64,000 nucleotides of DNA from Nocardia aurantiaca (GCF_009708175.1 NZ_WMBB01000017.1:62001-126000); one strand, 5' to 3'; positions 9,217 through 18,105 are shown, numbered from the stretch's first letter. Notes: generated by a model from the sequence alone, not told the origin. Numbers and translations: made by a program.

Positions 9217-9420
9217 GAGGCCGATCGTGCAGGGCAACGGATCACAGTCGGCACCCCCGACGCCAACACCGAATGAACACCCGCAAAAGACCTGGTGGCG
9301 GACAGACCCCGGCCGCATGGCGCGCCGTGCGGGACAGCACCCCCGCCTCCGTGCCGAATCTCGTGTTGCCCGTCGGGCAACGCGAGTGCGGCGACTCGGG
9401 CCAGGACAGATCCAACAAGC

Positions 9421-9449
9421 AAAGAGCCGCCCGAATTCGGCGGCTCTTT
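9421..9449 (-). terminator. Strong intrinsic terminator after the DapA-like gene
   Basis: Perfect 11-bp arms AAAGAGCCGCC / GGCGGCTCTTT around a 7-nt loop, directly behind the stop of the DapA-like gene. The A-rich/T-rich ends make it usable in both directions. Confidence 0.85.
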
Positions 9450-9456
9450 CGTTACT

Positions 9457-10356
9457 TCAGCTCACAGGGGGTTCCTGCCCTTCGATGGCCTCGAGCAGTG
9501 TGCGCAGCGTTTCCCGTTGACCGCTCTCGAGCGGTAGCAGTGGTGGGCGCGGATCCCCGACCGGCATGCGACGCAGGTCGAGACCTGCCTTCACGGTCGT
9601 CGGCAGCCCACCGGCGACAATGAATTCCAGCAGCGGCTTCAGCAACTGGTACAAATCCTTCGCGCGGTCCGATTCACCTTGGCGTACAGCTGAATACAAC
9701 TCCAGGCATGGCGTCGCGGCCAAACAGGGTGCGGCCGTGCACCAGCCCGCGGCGCCATGGGTCAGGGCATCGAGCACCAGCGGATTACTGCCGTTGTAGT
9801 ACGGCAACCGACCGCCGCTGAGTTCGGCCAGCGCCTTCATCCGGTTCAGATCGCCGGTCGATTCCTTCACCATGGTGAGGTTGTCGATGGTCTCGAACAT
9901 CGACACCAGAAGTTCCGGCTTCATGTCGACGCCGCTGGTCGCCGGATTGTTGTACGCCATGATCGGAAGACCCACGGCCTCGGCCACTCGGGTGAAGTGC
10001 TGGACGATCTCGCGCTCGCTCAGTTTCCAATAGGACACCGGCAGAACCATCACCGCGTCGGCGCCCGCCGTCTCGGCGTAGCGGGCCCGGCGGATGGTGC
10101 CGGAGGTGGTCAGGTCGGAGACCCCGACGATGACCGGCACGCGGCCGGCCACCGTCGCCACGGTGGTGTCGACGACAGCGTCGAATTCGCGTTCGTCGAG
10201 GTATGCCGATTCACCGGTGCTGCCCAATGGAGCGATGGCGTGGACGCCAGTCGATACCAACCTGTCGACCAACCCGCGCAAGGCGGCGACGTCGATCTGG
10301 TCGTCGGCGGTGAACGGGGTGACCGGATAGGCAATGATGCCTTCGATTTTCGGCAT
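9457..10356 (-). CDS. DapA-family lyase (dihydrodipicolinate synthase/N-acetylneuraminate lyase superfamily)
   Basis: 299 residues from the ATG at 10356, which has AGGAG 5 nt upstream. GSTGE (45-49), Tyr135 in YNNP and Schiff-base Lys164 in MVKEST are all present, so the class I aldolase chemistry should work. Placed 20 bp behind a class II aldolase gene and ended by a terminator, it is more likely a catabolic aldolase or dehydratase acting on 2-oxo acids than the lysine-pathway DapA. The exact substrate is unknown. Confidence 0.85.
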   Translation of the reverse strand: MPKIEGIIAYPVTPFTADDQIDVAALRGLVDRLVSTGVHAIAPLGSTGESAYLDEREFDAVVDTTVATVAGRVPVIVGVSDLTTSGTIRRARYAETAGADAVMVLPVSYWKLSEREIVQHFTRVAEAVGLPIMAYNNPATSGVDMKPELLVSMFETIDNLTMVKESTGDLNRMKALAELSGGRLPYYNGSNPLVLDALTHGAAGWCTAAPCLAATPCLELYSAVRQGESDRAKDLYQLLKPLLEFIVAGGLPTTVKAGLDLRRMPVGDPRPPLLPLESGQRETLRTLLEAIEGQEPPVS

Positions 10357-10376
10357 AACAGCTCCTGACATGGTGA

Positions 10377-11162
10377 TCACTGGTTGATTGCGTCAGGGTG
10401 ACCGGTCAAGGCACGCCGCGCGTAGTAGGCGAAATTCGCCTTGCTGCGTTTGGCCGTCAACGTCCAGTCGTGGGCCTCACGAGCCAGCCGCTCGGGCAGC
10501 TCGGCGATCGTCCCGGCGGCCATGGCCGCCAGTTGCAGGGCCGCGCCGCGTTCGATCAACACCGCGAGTGAACACGCTTCCTCCACGCTGGCGCCCGCCA
10601 CGACGTGTCCGTGGTGCGCGAGCAGAACAGCCTTCTTATCGCCGAGCGCGGCGGTGATGATCTCGCCCTCCTCGTTGCCGACCGGCACACCGGGCCAATC
10701 GGGCAGGAACGCGCAATCGTCGTAGAGCGGTGCGATATCCATCTGTGAGACCCGCAGCGGCACCTCGAGCATCGACAGCGCCGCGACATGGAATGGATGC
10801 GTGTGCACTATGCACTGCACGTCGGGACGGGCGCGGTAGATCCACGCGTGAAACCGGTTGGCGGGGTTGGCCATTCCGCTGCCGTCGAGTACCCGCAGGT
10901 CCTCGTCGACCAACAGCAGGTTGTCTTCGGTGATCTCATCGAATCCCAGGCCCAGCCGCTGGGTGTAGAACGTGCCCGGCTGCTCGGCGCGGGCGGTGAT
11001 CTGTCCGGCCAGCCCCGAGTCGTGGCCGTGATCGAACAGGACACGACACGTCAGCGCGACTTTCTGTCGTGCGGTCCAGGGCACCTGCCCGAGCTCGGAC
11101 ACCATCTGCGCCCGCGCTCGCTCCATGAGAGTTGATTTCGAGTCGGTGAATGTGCTTGCCAT
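10377..11162 (-). CDS. Class II aldolase/adducin-family protein
   Basis: 261 residues. The zinc ligands of the family are seen as HTHPFH (His120, His122, His125) and a later HHGH (His183-186). Such enzymes cleave or decarboxylate phosphorylated or free hydroxy-keto acids. It is the first gene of a two-gene operon with the DapA-like lyase. Its promoter carries the operator of the divergent XRE-cupin regulator, so the pair is probably induced by the substrate of that regulator. Confidence 0.85.
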   Translation of the reverse strand: MASTFTDSKSTLMERARAQMVSELGQVPWTARQKVALTCRVLFDHGHDSGLAGQITARAEQPGTFYTQRLGLGFDEITEDNLLLVDEDLRVLDGSGMANPANRFHAWIYRARPDVQCIVHTHPFHVAALSMLEVPLRVSQMDIAPLYDDCAFLPDWPGVPVGNEEGEIITAALGDKKAVLLAHHGHVVAGASVEEACSLAVLIERGAALQLAAMAAGTIAELPERLAREAHDWTLTAKRSKANFAYYARRALTGHPDAINQ

Positions 11163-11196
11163 ACCTTCCTCCTGTCAGGTCGAGGACACATGGTTG

Positions 11197-11226
11197 ACGA
11201 TAGGACACATTGTGTCATTTCGTCAA
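11197..11226 (-). promoter_or_regulatory. Aldolase promoter with a palindromic operator inside the spacer
   Basis: On the minus strand TTGACG (11226-11221) and TATCGT (11202-11197) are 18 bp apart. The perfect palindrome GACACATTGTGTC (11204-11216) fills most of that spacer, so a bound repressor would block RNA polymerase directly. Related half-sites GGACACA occur at 11184-11190 as well. Confidence 0.7.
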
Positions 11227-11240
11227 TAATGGTCACATAT

Positions 11241-11253
11241 GACACGCTGTATC
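11241..11253 (+). promoter_or_regulatory. Second copy of the XRE-cupin operator near its own start
   Basis: GACACGCTGTATC is the same GACAC...TGT-TC pattern as 11204-11216, with centres 37 bp apart, and overlaps TATCAT (11250-11255), a plausible -10. It lies 25 bp before the regulator start, which suggests autoregulation. Confidence 0.5.
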
Positions 11254-11277
11254 ATCTGGTTCGAGGAAGGAGTCGTA

Positions 11278-11805
11278 GTGACCTTGTTGCGCACTGTCCG
11301 GCGACAGCAGCAGATGACCTTGGACGAGCTGGCCGAGCAGACGGGATTGACCAAGAGCTACCTGTCGAAGGTCGAACGCCGGCTCAGCATGCCGTCCATC
11401 GCGGCCGCGATGAAGATCGCGCGGGCGCTGCATGTCGATGTCGGTCAGCTGTTCTCGGACCAGGCCGCCGAGGCGCAGTTCGTTGTCGAACGGGCCACCG
11501 CGCCCGGCGAACAGCGCTACTGGCCCGTCGCGGCCGCGATGCTCGCCAAGACGATGTCTCCGTTCATCGTGTTCCCGACCGAAGAGTTCAGCGCGGACGG
11601 GCATCGGGTCCATAGCGGCCAAGAGTTCATCTTCGTGCACGCCGGGACGATCGAACTGAACTACAACGGCAGCATCACCGTGCTGGACACCGGCGACTGC
11701 GCCTATCTCGACGCCTCGCTCGAACATCGCATGCGCAGCATCGGCCCCATTCCCGCCCGGGTCGTCGTCGTGGCGAACAACGACACCCGGGAAGTCCGAA
11801 AATGA
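11278..11805 (+). CDS. XRE-cupin transcriptional regulator
   Basis: 175 residues from the GTG at 11278, with AAGGAG 5 nt upstream; the frame is open from 11239. Residues 1-60 form an XRE helix-turn-helix (LRTVRRQQQMTLDELAEQTG...SYLSKVERR). Residues 95-170 form a cupin ligand domain (HSGQEFIFVHAGTIEL...). Regulators of this build sense small molecules, often amino or sugar acids. It is divergent from the aldolase operon and precedes the nitrilase gene, so it probably controls both sides. Confidence 0.88.
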   Translation: MTLLRTVRRQQQMTLDELAEQTGLTKSYLSKVERRLSMPSIAAAMKIARALHVDVGQLFSDQAAEAQFVVERATAPGEQRYWPVAAAMLAKTMSPFIVFPTEEFSADGHRVHSGQEFIFVHAGTIELNYNGSITVLDTGDCAYLDASLEHRMRSIGPIPARVVVVANNDTREVRK

Positions 11806-11844
11806 CGACGGTGCTGGTGCCAATCCGCGGAAAGGTCCGCTGAA

Positions 11845-12765
11845 ATGTTGGCTGCTGCAATCCAATTGAGCGCTGTACCGGGTGATGTCGCAGCGAATCT
11901 GCGGGCATGTGAACGACTGGCCGATGAGGCCGGACGAGCCGGTGCCCGGGTCATCGCGTTGCCGGAATTCTTCGCCACGGGAGTCGGATTCCTCGACAGC
12001 ATCGCCGAGTCGGCACTGCCGACCGATGGTCCGGCCACCGACCTGTTGACCAGGGTCGCCGCCCGCTACGACGCACTGGTCGGAGGGTCATTCCTGTGTC
12101 GCGACACCGACGGTCACGTACGCAATGCCTACCTGCTCGCCGACTCGACCGGGATCGTGGGCCGCCACGACAAGGACCTGCCGACAATGTGGGAGAACGC
12201 CCTGTACATCGGCGGGCGGGACGACGGCGTGCTGACCGCCGGCGACCTACGTGTCGGTGCGGCCGTGTGCTGGGAACTCATGCGCGCTCAGACCGTCCGG
12301 CGATTGCGGGGCCGAGTGGATCTTGTGATGGCCGGGTCGGGTTGGTGGTCTGTCCCGCTCTGGCGCCCCCGCCCGCTATTCGAGTACCTCGAGCGATGCA
12401 ACGCCGCCACGGCGCGACGGGCCGCCGCGTCGTTCTCGCAGTACGTGGGGGCGCCGGTCGTGCACGCAGGCCACGCGGGCGAGTTGGAATGCCCGATGCC
12501 CTGGATGCCCGCCCGTTATCATGGCCACTTCGAGGCGTCAACGCTGATCACCGCAGCGGACGGCACAGTGCTCGCCGAGCGCCCCCGCGAAGACGGCGAA
12601 GGCGTCGTCCTTGCCGAGATCGCTCCAGGCGGGGCGGCACCGGTTTTGGAGACACCGGACCGATTCTGGTTGCATCCGCGGGGCGCGCTACCCGCAGCGG
12701 CCTGGCATTACCAGCGCTGGCATGGACGGCGCTGGTACCGCCGCCACACGAAGGCCCGAGGATGA
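11845..12765 (+). CDS. Nitrilase-superfamily carbon-nitrogen hydrolase
   Basis: 306 residues with the full catalytic set: Glu41 in LPEFF, Lys110 in RHDKDLP and Cys142 in VCWELMRAQ. GGAAAGG lies 9 nt before the ATG. Members hydrolyse amides, nitriles or N-carbamoyl compounds in the cytoplasm. It follows the XRE-cupin gene by 39 bp and overlaps the next gene by 4 bp, so it belongs to the same catabolic island. It may release ammonia from a substrate whose carbon part goes to the aldolases; that link is inference. Confidence 0.85.
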   Translation: MLAAAIQLSAVPGDVAANLRACERLADEAGRAGARVIALPEFFATGVGFLDSIAESALPTDGPATDLLTRVAARYDALVGGSFLCRDTDGHVRNAYLLADSTGIVGRHDKDLPTMWENALYIGGRDDGVLTAGDLRVGAAVCWELMRAQTVRRLRGRVDLVMAGSGWWSVPLWRPRPLFEYLERCNAATARRAAASFSQYVGAPVVHAGHAGELECPMPWMPARYHGHFEASTLITAADGTVLAERPREDGEGVVLAEIAPGGAAPVLETPDRFWLHPRGALPAAAWHYQRWHGRRWYRRHTKARG

Positions 12766-13358
12766 GCACTCTGATACGAATCGGATTGCTCGAGCTGGCA
12801 TTCGGCGCGATGTTCGGATGGGTGATCGCCGCCGATCACGCCATGCCACAGCTGTACGGCCGCATCGGTTGCGTCAGCCCTCGCCGCTTACTCCAGGCCC
12901 ACATCGACTACGTGATCATGGGAGTGATCCTGATCGCGGTCGGGACGGCCGTACCGGATCTGGCTACTTGGGCCGCGACGCTCGTCCTCACAGGCACACT
13001 GCTCAACCCAACCTTGTTCCTGCCCTTGGCTTTTCATGAGAAACTGACCGACAACCTCGGTTACCGGATCGTGAGTGTGATCTCGTTCCTGGCCACCAGC
13101 GTCGGCCTGGTCTCCGCGGCATTGAGTTATCAGCCGCCATGGGCTCCAGCGATCCGGCCGTCCGCGTTCCAGCGTGGACGGCCACCTGATCACGCGGGCG
13201 CGAACAAGCACGCCGGATCGAACAGCGTCTTGTCGCGTTCGGGTCGGGTCGCGAATTCGGCGGAGACCTTTGTCGAGGAAGATCTGTTCGCAGTCGAGCG
13301 CGGCGAGCGCATCGTGTCGGGGGTCGGGATTCTGGTCAGTGTGGACACGCGCCCGTAG
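12762..13358 (+). CDS. Small membrane protein with a probably foreign C-terminal tail
   Basis: 198 residues; ATGA overlap with the nitrilase gene. Residues 1-125 form four hydrophobic helices with a conserved-looking RRLLQAHIDYVIMG loop. This resembles the four-helix styrene-oxide isomerase/hydroxylaminobenzene mutase type, but the match is weak. From about residue 130 the chain becomes hydrophilic and low in sense, and from 13190 it runs antisense through a broken resolvase gene. I infer that the original 3' end was replaced when that relic arrived. Function unknown. Confidence 0.6.
   Translation: MSTLIRIGLLELAFGAMFGWVIAADHAMPQLYGRIGCVSPRRLLQAHIDYVIMGVILIAVGTAVPDLATWAATLVLTGTLLNPTLFLPLAFHEKLTDNLGYRIVSVISFLATSVGLVSAALSYQPPWAPAIRPSAFQRGRPPDHAGANKHAGSNSVLSRSGRVANSAETFVEEDLFAVERGERIVSGVGILVSVDTRP
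13156..13183. repeat. Inverted repeat at the edge of the resolvase relic
   Basis: GGCCGTCCGCG / CGTGGACGGCC are 11-bp arms with one mismatch around TTCCAG. The hairpin lies at the border between the membrane-protein helices and the resolvase relic, so it may be either an old terminator or an element end. Confidence 0.5.
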
Positions 13359-13363
13359 CCGAC
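13190..13363 (-). pseudogene. Serine-resolvase N-terminal relic with two frameshifts
   Basis: Read leftwards, the start GYGRVST is in one frame. The next stretch, QNPD...HDALAALDCEQIF, is in a second frame, and SAEFATRPERDK returns to the first. Together they form the first 50-60 residues of a Tn3/TniR-type resolvase, including the active-site serine. The catalytic core beyond this and the DNA-binding domain are missing. It closely resembles the truncated resolvase at 39.1 kb. Confidence 0.75.
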
Positions 13364-13484
13364 TCCGTCCGGCGCCCGCCGAACCACCTGCCCTCCACCG
13401 GTCGCGTCAGATGCGACACGCCGCATCATCGGCAAGAGGCTCTGCTCATGGGTCCGACCGTGAAATGTGAGTAGCGTCGCCGGT

Positions 13485-14300
13485 ATGCCAGGCGCCGAAC
13501 TCGTCGGAGTGCAGAAGACCGTCAGCCTCGTTCTCAAGGCCAAAGCACTGGACAACCGGCTGCCGGACCCGATCCTCGGCGACAAATACGCCGAGCAGGC
13601 GATGCGCCGCCTCGACCCCGATTACGACAACCGCAGATTCGGTACCAGCCAAATGGGCCTCGCCGTCGTGGTGCGCACCAAGACCCACGACGACTGGGCC
13701 CGAAGCTTCCTCGCCGATCACCCCGACGCGGTGGTGTTGCACCTGGGCTGCGGCCTCGACGCCCGGGTATACCGGATCGACCCGCCCGCCACCGTCGATT
13801 GGTACGACCTGGACTACCCCTCCGTCATCGAACTGCGGCAACGACTCCTGCCGCCGCGCGCGCACTACACCCTGATCGGCTCCAGTGTCACCGACCTGAC
13901 CTGGCTGGACCGTATCCCCCGTGGCCGGCCGGTGCTGATGATCGCCGAGGGACTGGTGCCCTACCTGACCGAGACCGATGTTCGGCGGTTGCTGACCAGC
14001 GTCGTCGACGCGTTCCCCGCCGGCCAGATACAGTTCGATACGGTCGCGGTCTGGGCATGGCGCGCCTCGAAATGGTTCCCCACGCTGCGCAAATACGACA
14101 CCCGGTTCCACTGCGGCTTCAACGATCCGGCCGCGCTGGCCGATTGGCACCCACGGCTCGAATACGTCGACGAGGCGCCGATGAACGACTCACCGGTCCT
14201 GATGGCCAAGGCGCCCGCGAACACACGCCGGATGTTCCGCCTCTTGAACCTGCTGCCTGGCATGAAACGGTCCACCCGCATCGTGCGGTTCCGGTTCTGA
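13485..14300 (+). CDS. Class I SAM-dependent methyltransferase (LCM/O-methyltransferase type)
   Basis: 271 residues. The SAM site is VLHLGCGLDARVYRI, followed by VDWYDLDYPSVIELR and IAEGLVPYL, which is the pattern of the leucine carboxyl methyltransferase family used on polyketides and other small acids. TAGCGT (13471-13476) lies eight bases before the ATG, so a leaderless transcript from 13485 is likely. It is followed by a strong terminator, so it is a single-gene unit. The acceptor is unknown. Confidence 0.85.
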   Translation: MPGAELVGVQKTVSLVLKAKALDNRLPDPILGDKYAEQAMRRLDPDYDNRRFGTSQMGLAVVVRTKTHDDWARSFLADHPDAVVLHLGCGLDARVYRIDPPATVDWYDLDYPSVIELRQRLLPPRAHYTLIGSSVTDLTWLDRIPRGRPVLMIAEGLVPYLTETDVRRLLTSVVDAFPAGQIQFDTVAVWAWRASKWFPTLRKYDTRFHCGFNDPAALADWHPRLEYVDEAPMNDSPVLMAKAPANTRRMFRLLNLLPGMKRSTRIVRFRF

Positions 14301-14357
14301 GTCACTGTTTGCCATCCCCGCAAGTTCCATGGCAGCGCCACGGCCGTGATCCAGCAG

Positions 14358-14398
14358 CCGTTCTGATTCAACGTCACCGTGACGCCGGATCAGAACGG
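14358..14398 (+). terminator. Nested-palindrome terminator of the methyltransferase gene
   Basis: Outer arms CCGTTCTGAT / ATCAGAACGG (10 bp, perfect) enclose inner arms CGTCAC / GTGACG (6 bp, perfect) around one base. A TTTT run follows at 14399. The two-tier stem is unusually regular. Confidence 0.8.
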
Positions 14399-14534
14399 TT
14401 TTGTGAAGGACGGAAAGAAGTGCAGCCTGTGTAGGGCGGTGCGAGGTTCACGACGCTGGCCGCGGGTGGTCGGCGGCGCATGATTGCCGCGAGATCGTTG
14501 ACGCGATCCGCTGGATCGAGCCGAGGGTGGTCAC

Positions 14535-14575
14535 TGGTCTGGCCGCTTGACCTGTTGGGTAGGGAGACTTAACGT
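14535..14575 (+). promoter_or_regulatory. Leaderless promoter of the FadR-type regulator with an imperfect operator
   Basis: TTGACC (14547-14552) and TAACGT (14570-14575) are 17 bp apart, with the ATG six bases after the -10. TGGTCTGGCC (14535-14544) just upstream is a degenerate copy of the TGGTCTGACCA site at 15482, consistent with autoregulation. Confidence 0.65.
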
Positions 14576-14581
14576 TCGGGG

Positions 14582-15304
14582 ATGGCGTTCAAGCGGATCG
14601 ATCGGCGGACGGTGCCGGATACCGTGTTCGAGCAGCTCGTGGGGGAGGTGCTGGACGGCGAGTTGGCGCCGGGGGCGGCGCTGCCGGCGGAACGGGCGCT
14701 GGCCGAGACGCTGGGGGTGTCGCGGCCGACGGTGCGGGAGGCGTTGCAACGGTTGGCGCATACCGGGCTGGTCGAGGTGCGGCAGGGTGGGTCGACGACG
14801 GTGCGCGACTTTCGGCGGCACGCGGGGCTGGAGATGTTGCCACGGTTGTTGATTCGGCAGGGGGAGCTGGATCACGCGGTGGTGCGGTCGATTCTGGAGA
14901 CGCGGCGGGCGCTCGGGCGGGAGGTGGCGGGACTGGCCGCCGAACGGGCCGGGGAAGGGTTGGCCGAGCACTTGCACGCGGCGGTGGAAGCACTTGCGGC
15001 GGAACGGGATCCGGTAGCGCAGCAGATGGCGGCGGTCGCCTTCTGGGATCGCCTGGTGGATGGCGCGGATTCCATTGTGTATCGGCTGCTCTACAACGAT
15101 CTGCGGGCGGTGTACGAACCCGCGGTCGAGGCGTTGGCGGGACTGATGGCCGGTGAGGTGGGCAGCACCGATCGTTATCGAGCGCTGGCCGATGCGGTGA
15201 TCGCGGGCGATGCCCAGGGGGCACGGGCAGCAGCGGATGCGCTGCTGGCGATCGCGGCCGAGTCCTTCGACGCGTTTCTGCGACAGACACAGCCCAGCGC
15301 ATAG
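14582..15304 (+). CDS. GntR-family regulator, FadR/FCD subfamily
   Basis: 240 residues. An N-terminal winged helix (residues 10-75, with LPAERALAETLGVSRPTVREALQRL) is followed by an all-helical FCD-type ligand domain. FadR/FCD regulators usually repress genes for acids, fatty acids or alcohol oxidation and recognise TGGT-N3-ACCA. A perfect site of that kind lies in the promoter of the next operon (15482-15492), so this gene is very likely its regulator. Confidence 0.9.
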   Translation: MAFKRIDRRTVPDTVFEQLVGEVLDGELAPGAALPAERALAETLGVSRPTVREALQRLAHTGLVEVRQGGSTTVRDFRRHAGLEMLPRLLIRQGELDHAVVRSILETRRALGREVAGLAAERAGEGLAEHLHAAVEALAAERDPVAQQMAAVAFWDRLVDGADSIVYRLLYNDLRAVYEPAVEALAGLMAGEVGSTDRYRALADAVIAGDAQGARAAADALLAIAAESFDAFLRQTQPSA

Positions 15305-15454
15305 CCCGCCGCCCCCATCCGGCCTGAGGATCGGCGCGATCAGGTTCGCATACACGAGCTGACCACCTTTACGGTTCACCAACGCCCTCGGGCGGGAAGG
15401 CATCGCCTCAATGGGCGATCACCGCGATCGAGGGAGGATGCGCACGCCCTGGTC

Positions 15455-15510
15455 TTGCGTTTCGGACTCGGCTCGATATATTGGTCTGACCACTTGGCCA
15501 CCAGGCCAAG
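15455..15510 (+). promoter_or_regulatory. Promoter and two operators of the aldehyde dehydrogenase/GMC operon
   Basis: TTGCGT (15455-15460) and TATATT (15477-15482) are 16 bp apart. The perfect FadR-type palindrome TGGTCTGACCA (15482-15492) overlaps the -10. Directly behind it is a second perfect repeat, CTTGGCC / GGCCAAG (15493-15510, 4-nt centre). Both would cover the transcription start. Confidence 0.75.
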
Positions 15511-15539
15511 ATTACTTGTCGCAATAAGGCGGTACGCGT

Positions 15540-17063
15540 ATGACGCCCCCTCTGCCATCGCCACGCGAGGCTCCCGGTGAGGGCATGGACGTGGTAGCCG
15601 CGGCCACTCTGCTGGGCCGGGCGCGTGAGGCGCAGTCGGAATGGGCTGCTCGCACGGTTGCCGAGCGTGTCCACGTCATGGAGTCGCTGCCACGGTTGCT
15701 GTTCGACCGGATGGATCACATCGCGGATGCGATCGTCGCCGAGAACGGCAAGCCGCGCGCCGAGGCGCTGGCGCACGAGGTGGTACCGGCAGTCGCGCTC
15801 GCGCGCCACCACCTCGACAGTGCGGTCGCCACGCTCGGGGAGGCCCGGATCAGCTCGGCGACCGTGCCGCATCGGAAGGCGATTCGCACTCATCAGCCCT
15901 ACGGGGTCGTGGTCGCGATCGCGCCGTGGAATCTGCCGTTCCTGATTCCGTTCAGCCAGGTGCTGCCCGCGCTGATCGCGGGGAATGCGGTGGTGCTCAA
16001 GCCTTCCGAGCTCACCCCGCGCGTGGCCGAAGTGCTGGTCGAGCTGATTTCCGACTGCGGGTTGCCAACGGGCGTGCTGCAACTCGCGGTCGGCGACGGC
16101 GCCGTCGGTGCGGAGTTGGTCGCGGCACGGCCGGACAAGGTGCTGTTCACCGGGTCGGTTGCCACCGGCCGCAAGGTCATGGCGGCGGCTGCTCGGTTTC
16201 CGATCCCGGTCGGGCTGGAGTTGGGCGGGATCGATGCCGCGATCGTGCTCGACGATGCCGATCTGGAGTTCACGACCTCGGCGGTGGCGTGGGGTGCGAA
16301 CTTCAATGGGGGACAGGCCTGTTGCTCTATCGAGCGGGTGCTCGTGCACGACTCGTTGCACGACGCGTTTCTGGTGCGGCTCGAGGACAAGCTGCGGCGC
16401 ATCGATGCCCGGCGGGATCTGGCGCCGGCAATCGATGAACGCCAGCAGCGGGTGTGGGAGCGGCACCTCGCGGGCGCACGGCAGGACGGTGTGCAGGTGC
16501 GTGGCGGAGAACCGGGACGCGGCCGTCATCTCTCGCCTGCCGTGGTGAGTGGTCCGGGCGTCACGGCGACCGAGGTGTGGCAGGAGGAGACCTTCGGGCC
16601 GGTGGCGGTGGTGGCGCGATTCGCCTCCGATGACGAAGCCGTGGCACTGCACAATGCGACCGAGTACGGACTGACCGCCAGCGTCTTCTCCGCAGATGCC
16701 GGGCGGGCCCGGGCGCTGGCACGGCGGCTGCGCGCGGGCGCGGTGTCGGTCAATGATGTTGCGGCCACGATGTATTCGACGCCGGAGCTGCCGTGGGGCG
16801 GCGTCGGTCTGTCGGGATTCGGGCGCTCGCACGGGGTGGACGCGCTGCTCGACGCGAGCTGGGTGCAGGTCGTGGATCTGCCGCGCGGTCCGGTATTCGG
16901 GCCGAAGCGGCCCTGGTGGTATCCGTACGGGCCGGAGCTCGAGGACGCCATGCGGGCGCTGGCCTCGAGCGCGATCGCGCCGCAGGCGGCGGCCCGCCTG
17001 CGCGGGTACGGGCGCGCCGGTCAACTGCTGCTGGGCATGCTCAGCCGGCAGCCGAAACTCTGA
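15540..17063 (+). CDS. Aldehyde dehydrogenase (NAD(P)+)
   Basis: 507 residues. The NAD-binding core contains APWNLPF and FTGSVATG. The catalytic residues are Glu227 (LELGG) and Cys261 (GGQACC). An ATG at residue 16 (15585) is an alternative start. It oxidises aldehydes to acids. As first gene of an operon with a GMC alcohol oxidase under a FadR-type regulator, it most likely handles the aldehyde released by that oxidase, perhaps a long-chain one. The C-terminal 50 residues after RPWWYPYGPELEDAM are longer than in typical family members. Confidence 0.88.
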   Translation: MTPPLPSPREAPGEGMDVVAAATLLGRAREAQSEWAARTVAERVHVMESLPRLLFDRMDHIADAIVAENGKPRAEALAHEVVPAVALARHHLDSAVATLGEARISSATVPHRKAIRTHQPYGVVVAIAPWNLPFLIPFSQVLPALIAGNAVVLKPSELTPRVAEVLVELISDCGLPTGVLQLAVGDGAVGAELVAARPDKVLFTGSVATGRKVMAAAARFPIPVGLELGGIDAAIVLDDADLEFTTSAVAWGANFNGGQACCSIERVLVHDSLHDAFLVRLEDKLRRIDARRDLAPAIDERQQRVWERHLAGARQDGVQVRGGEPGRGRHLSPAVVSGPGVTATEVWQEETFGPVAVVARFASDDEAVALHNATEYGLTASVFSADAGRARALARRLRAGAVSVNDVAATMYSTPELPWGGVGLSGFGRSHGVDALLDASWVQVVDLPRGPVFGPKRPWWYPYGPELEDAMRALASSAIAPQAAARLRGYGRAGQLLLGMLSRQPKL

Positions 17064-17076
17064 AGGGCATGGATCG

Positions 17077-18105
17077 GTGAAACACCAAGTGATGACCGCC
17101 ATCGCACAGAACGCTCCGCGGCTGCGGGCGGGCGCCGATCACGTCGAATCGTGGTTCGTCCGCGCCAACGACCCGCGGTCGCCGCGGGCGGTGTGGATCA
17201 AGGCGACCGTGCTCACCTCGAGCGACGGGACCGCGCTGGCGCAGGCATGGTGCAGCGTCTTCGACGGGCGGCGCACGCACGCGTGGTGTGCCGATATCCC
17301 GTTGGACGCGGCGCGATTCGAGACGCACTCGATCGGGCAGGACATCGCCGTCGGCCCGTTGACCCTGTCGTTGACCGGGCGCGGCGGCACGACGGGCGGC
17401 ACGCTGTCCGATGCCGCGCAGACTGTCGCCTGGGATCTGAGTTTCAGCACGGTGGCGGGTCTCGGCGAGCCCATGTCGCTGCTGCCGACCGACCGGTTGC
17501 TCGATGCCCCCGTGCCGAGTAATAAACTGGTGACACCCTTTCCGGTGCTGACCTGCACGGGTTGGCTGGAGTTGCAGAGCGAGCGCTGGGATCTCACCGG
17601 CTGGCACGGGATGCAGGGCCACAACTGGGGCCGGGAGCACAGCCCCGAATACGCCTGGGGCCAATGCGTTTTCACCGATGCCCGCGACGGCGAACCCTTC
17701 GCCGTGGTGGAGGCCGCCTCGGGGCGCACCCGGCTCGCGGGCCGCGCGTCGCCGTTGCTGTCCATGCTGGTCATCCGCCGCGGTGACGAGGAATTCCGCT
17801 TCGATCGCATCGTCGACCTGTGGCGGCAGCGCCCCCGGCTGGAATTCCCGGCGTGGACGCTGCGCATGCGCGGCCGCCACGGCACCGCGGAACTGCGCAT
17901 GCACGCCGAGCCCGAGCAGATGGTGTGCCTGGCCTACCGCAATCCGGCGCGCGCCACCAGCTACTGCCTCAACTCCAAGACCGCCGCCGTCCGCGTGCAT
18001 GTCGCGCCGATCAACGGCAATGCCTTCGAGCTGCGCAGCCCACATGGCGGAGCGCTGGAATTCCTTGTCCCGCACCCGGTTGCGTCGGTGTCCCCGATCG
18101 TCTGA
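17077..18105 (+). CDS. CrtC/AttH-like lipocalin-fold protein
   Basis: 342 residues from the GTG at 17077 (GAAGGG 9 nt upstream; ATG at 17092 also possible). GMQGHNWGREH...YAWGQC matches the core of hydroxyneurosporene-synthase (CrtC) and AttH-type beta-barrels, which bind or modify isoprenoid or other lipophilic molecules. No signal peptide is evident. It lies between the aldehyde dehydrogenase and the GMC oxidase, 13 and 11 bp away. It may bind the hydrophobic substrate of that pathway; this is inference. Confidence 0.6.
   Translation: MKHQVMTAIAQNAPRLRAGADHVESWFVRANDPRSPRAVWIKATVLTSSDGTALAQAWCSVFDGRRTHAWCADIPLDAARFETHSIGQDIAVGPLTLSLTGRGGTTGGTLSDAAQTVAWDLSFSTVAGLGEPMSLLPTDRLLDAPVPSNKLVTPFPVLTCTGWLELQSERWDLTGWHGMQGHNWGREHSPEYAWGQCVFTDARDGEPFAVVEAASGRTRLAGRASPLLSMLVIRRGDEEFRFDRIVDLWRQRPRLEFPAWTLRMRGRHGTAELRMHAEPEQMVCLAYRNPARATSYCLNSKTAAVRVHVAPINGNAFELRSPHGGALEFLVPHPVASVSPIV

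Noticed and set aside
15408..17102. 564-codon frame opposite the aldehyde dehydrogenase
   Set aside because: Mirrors the coding gene and has His/Arg-rich composition without motifs.
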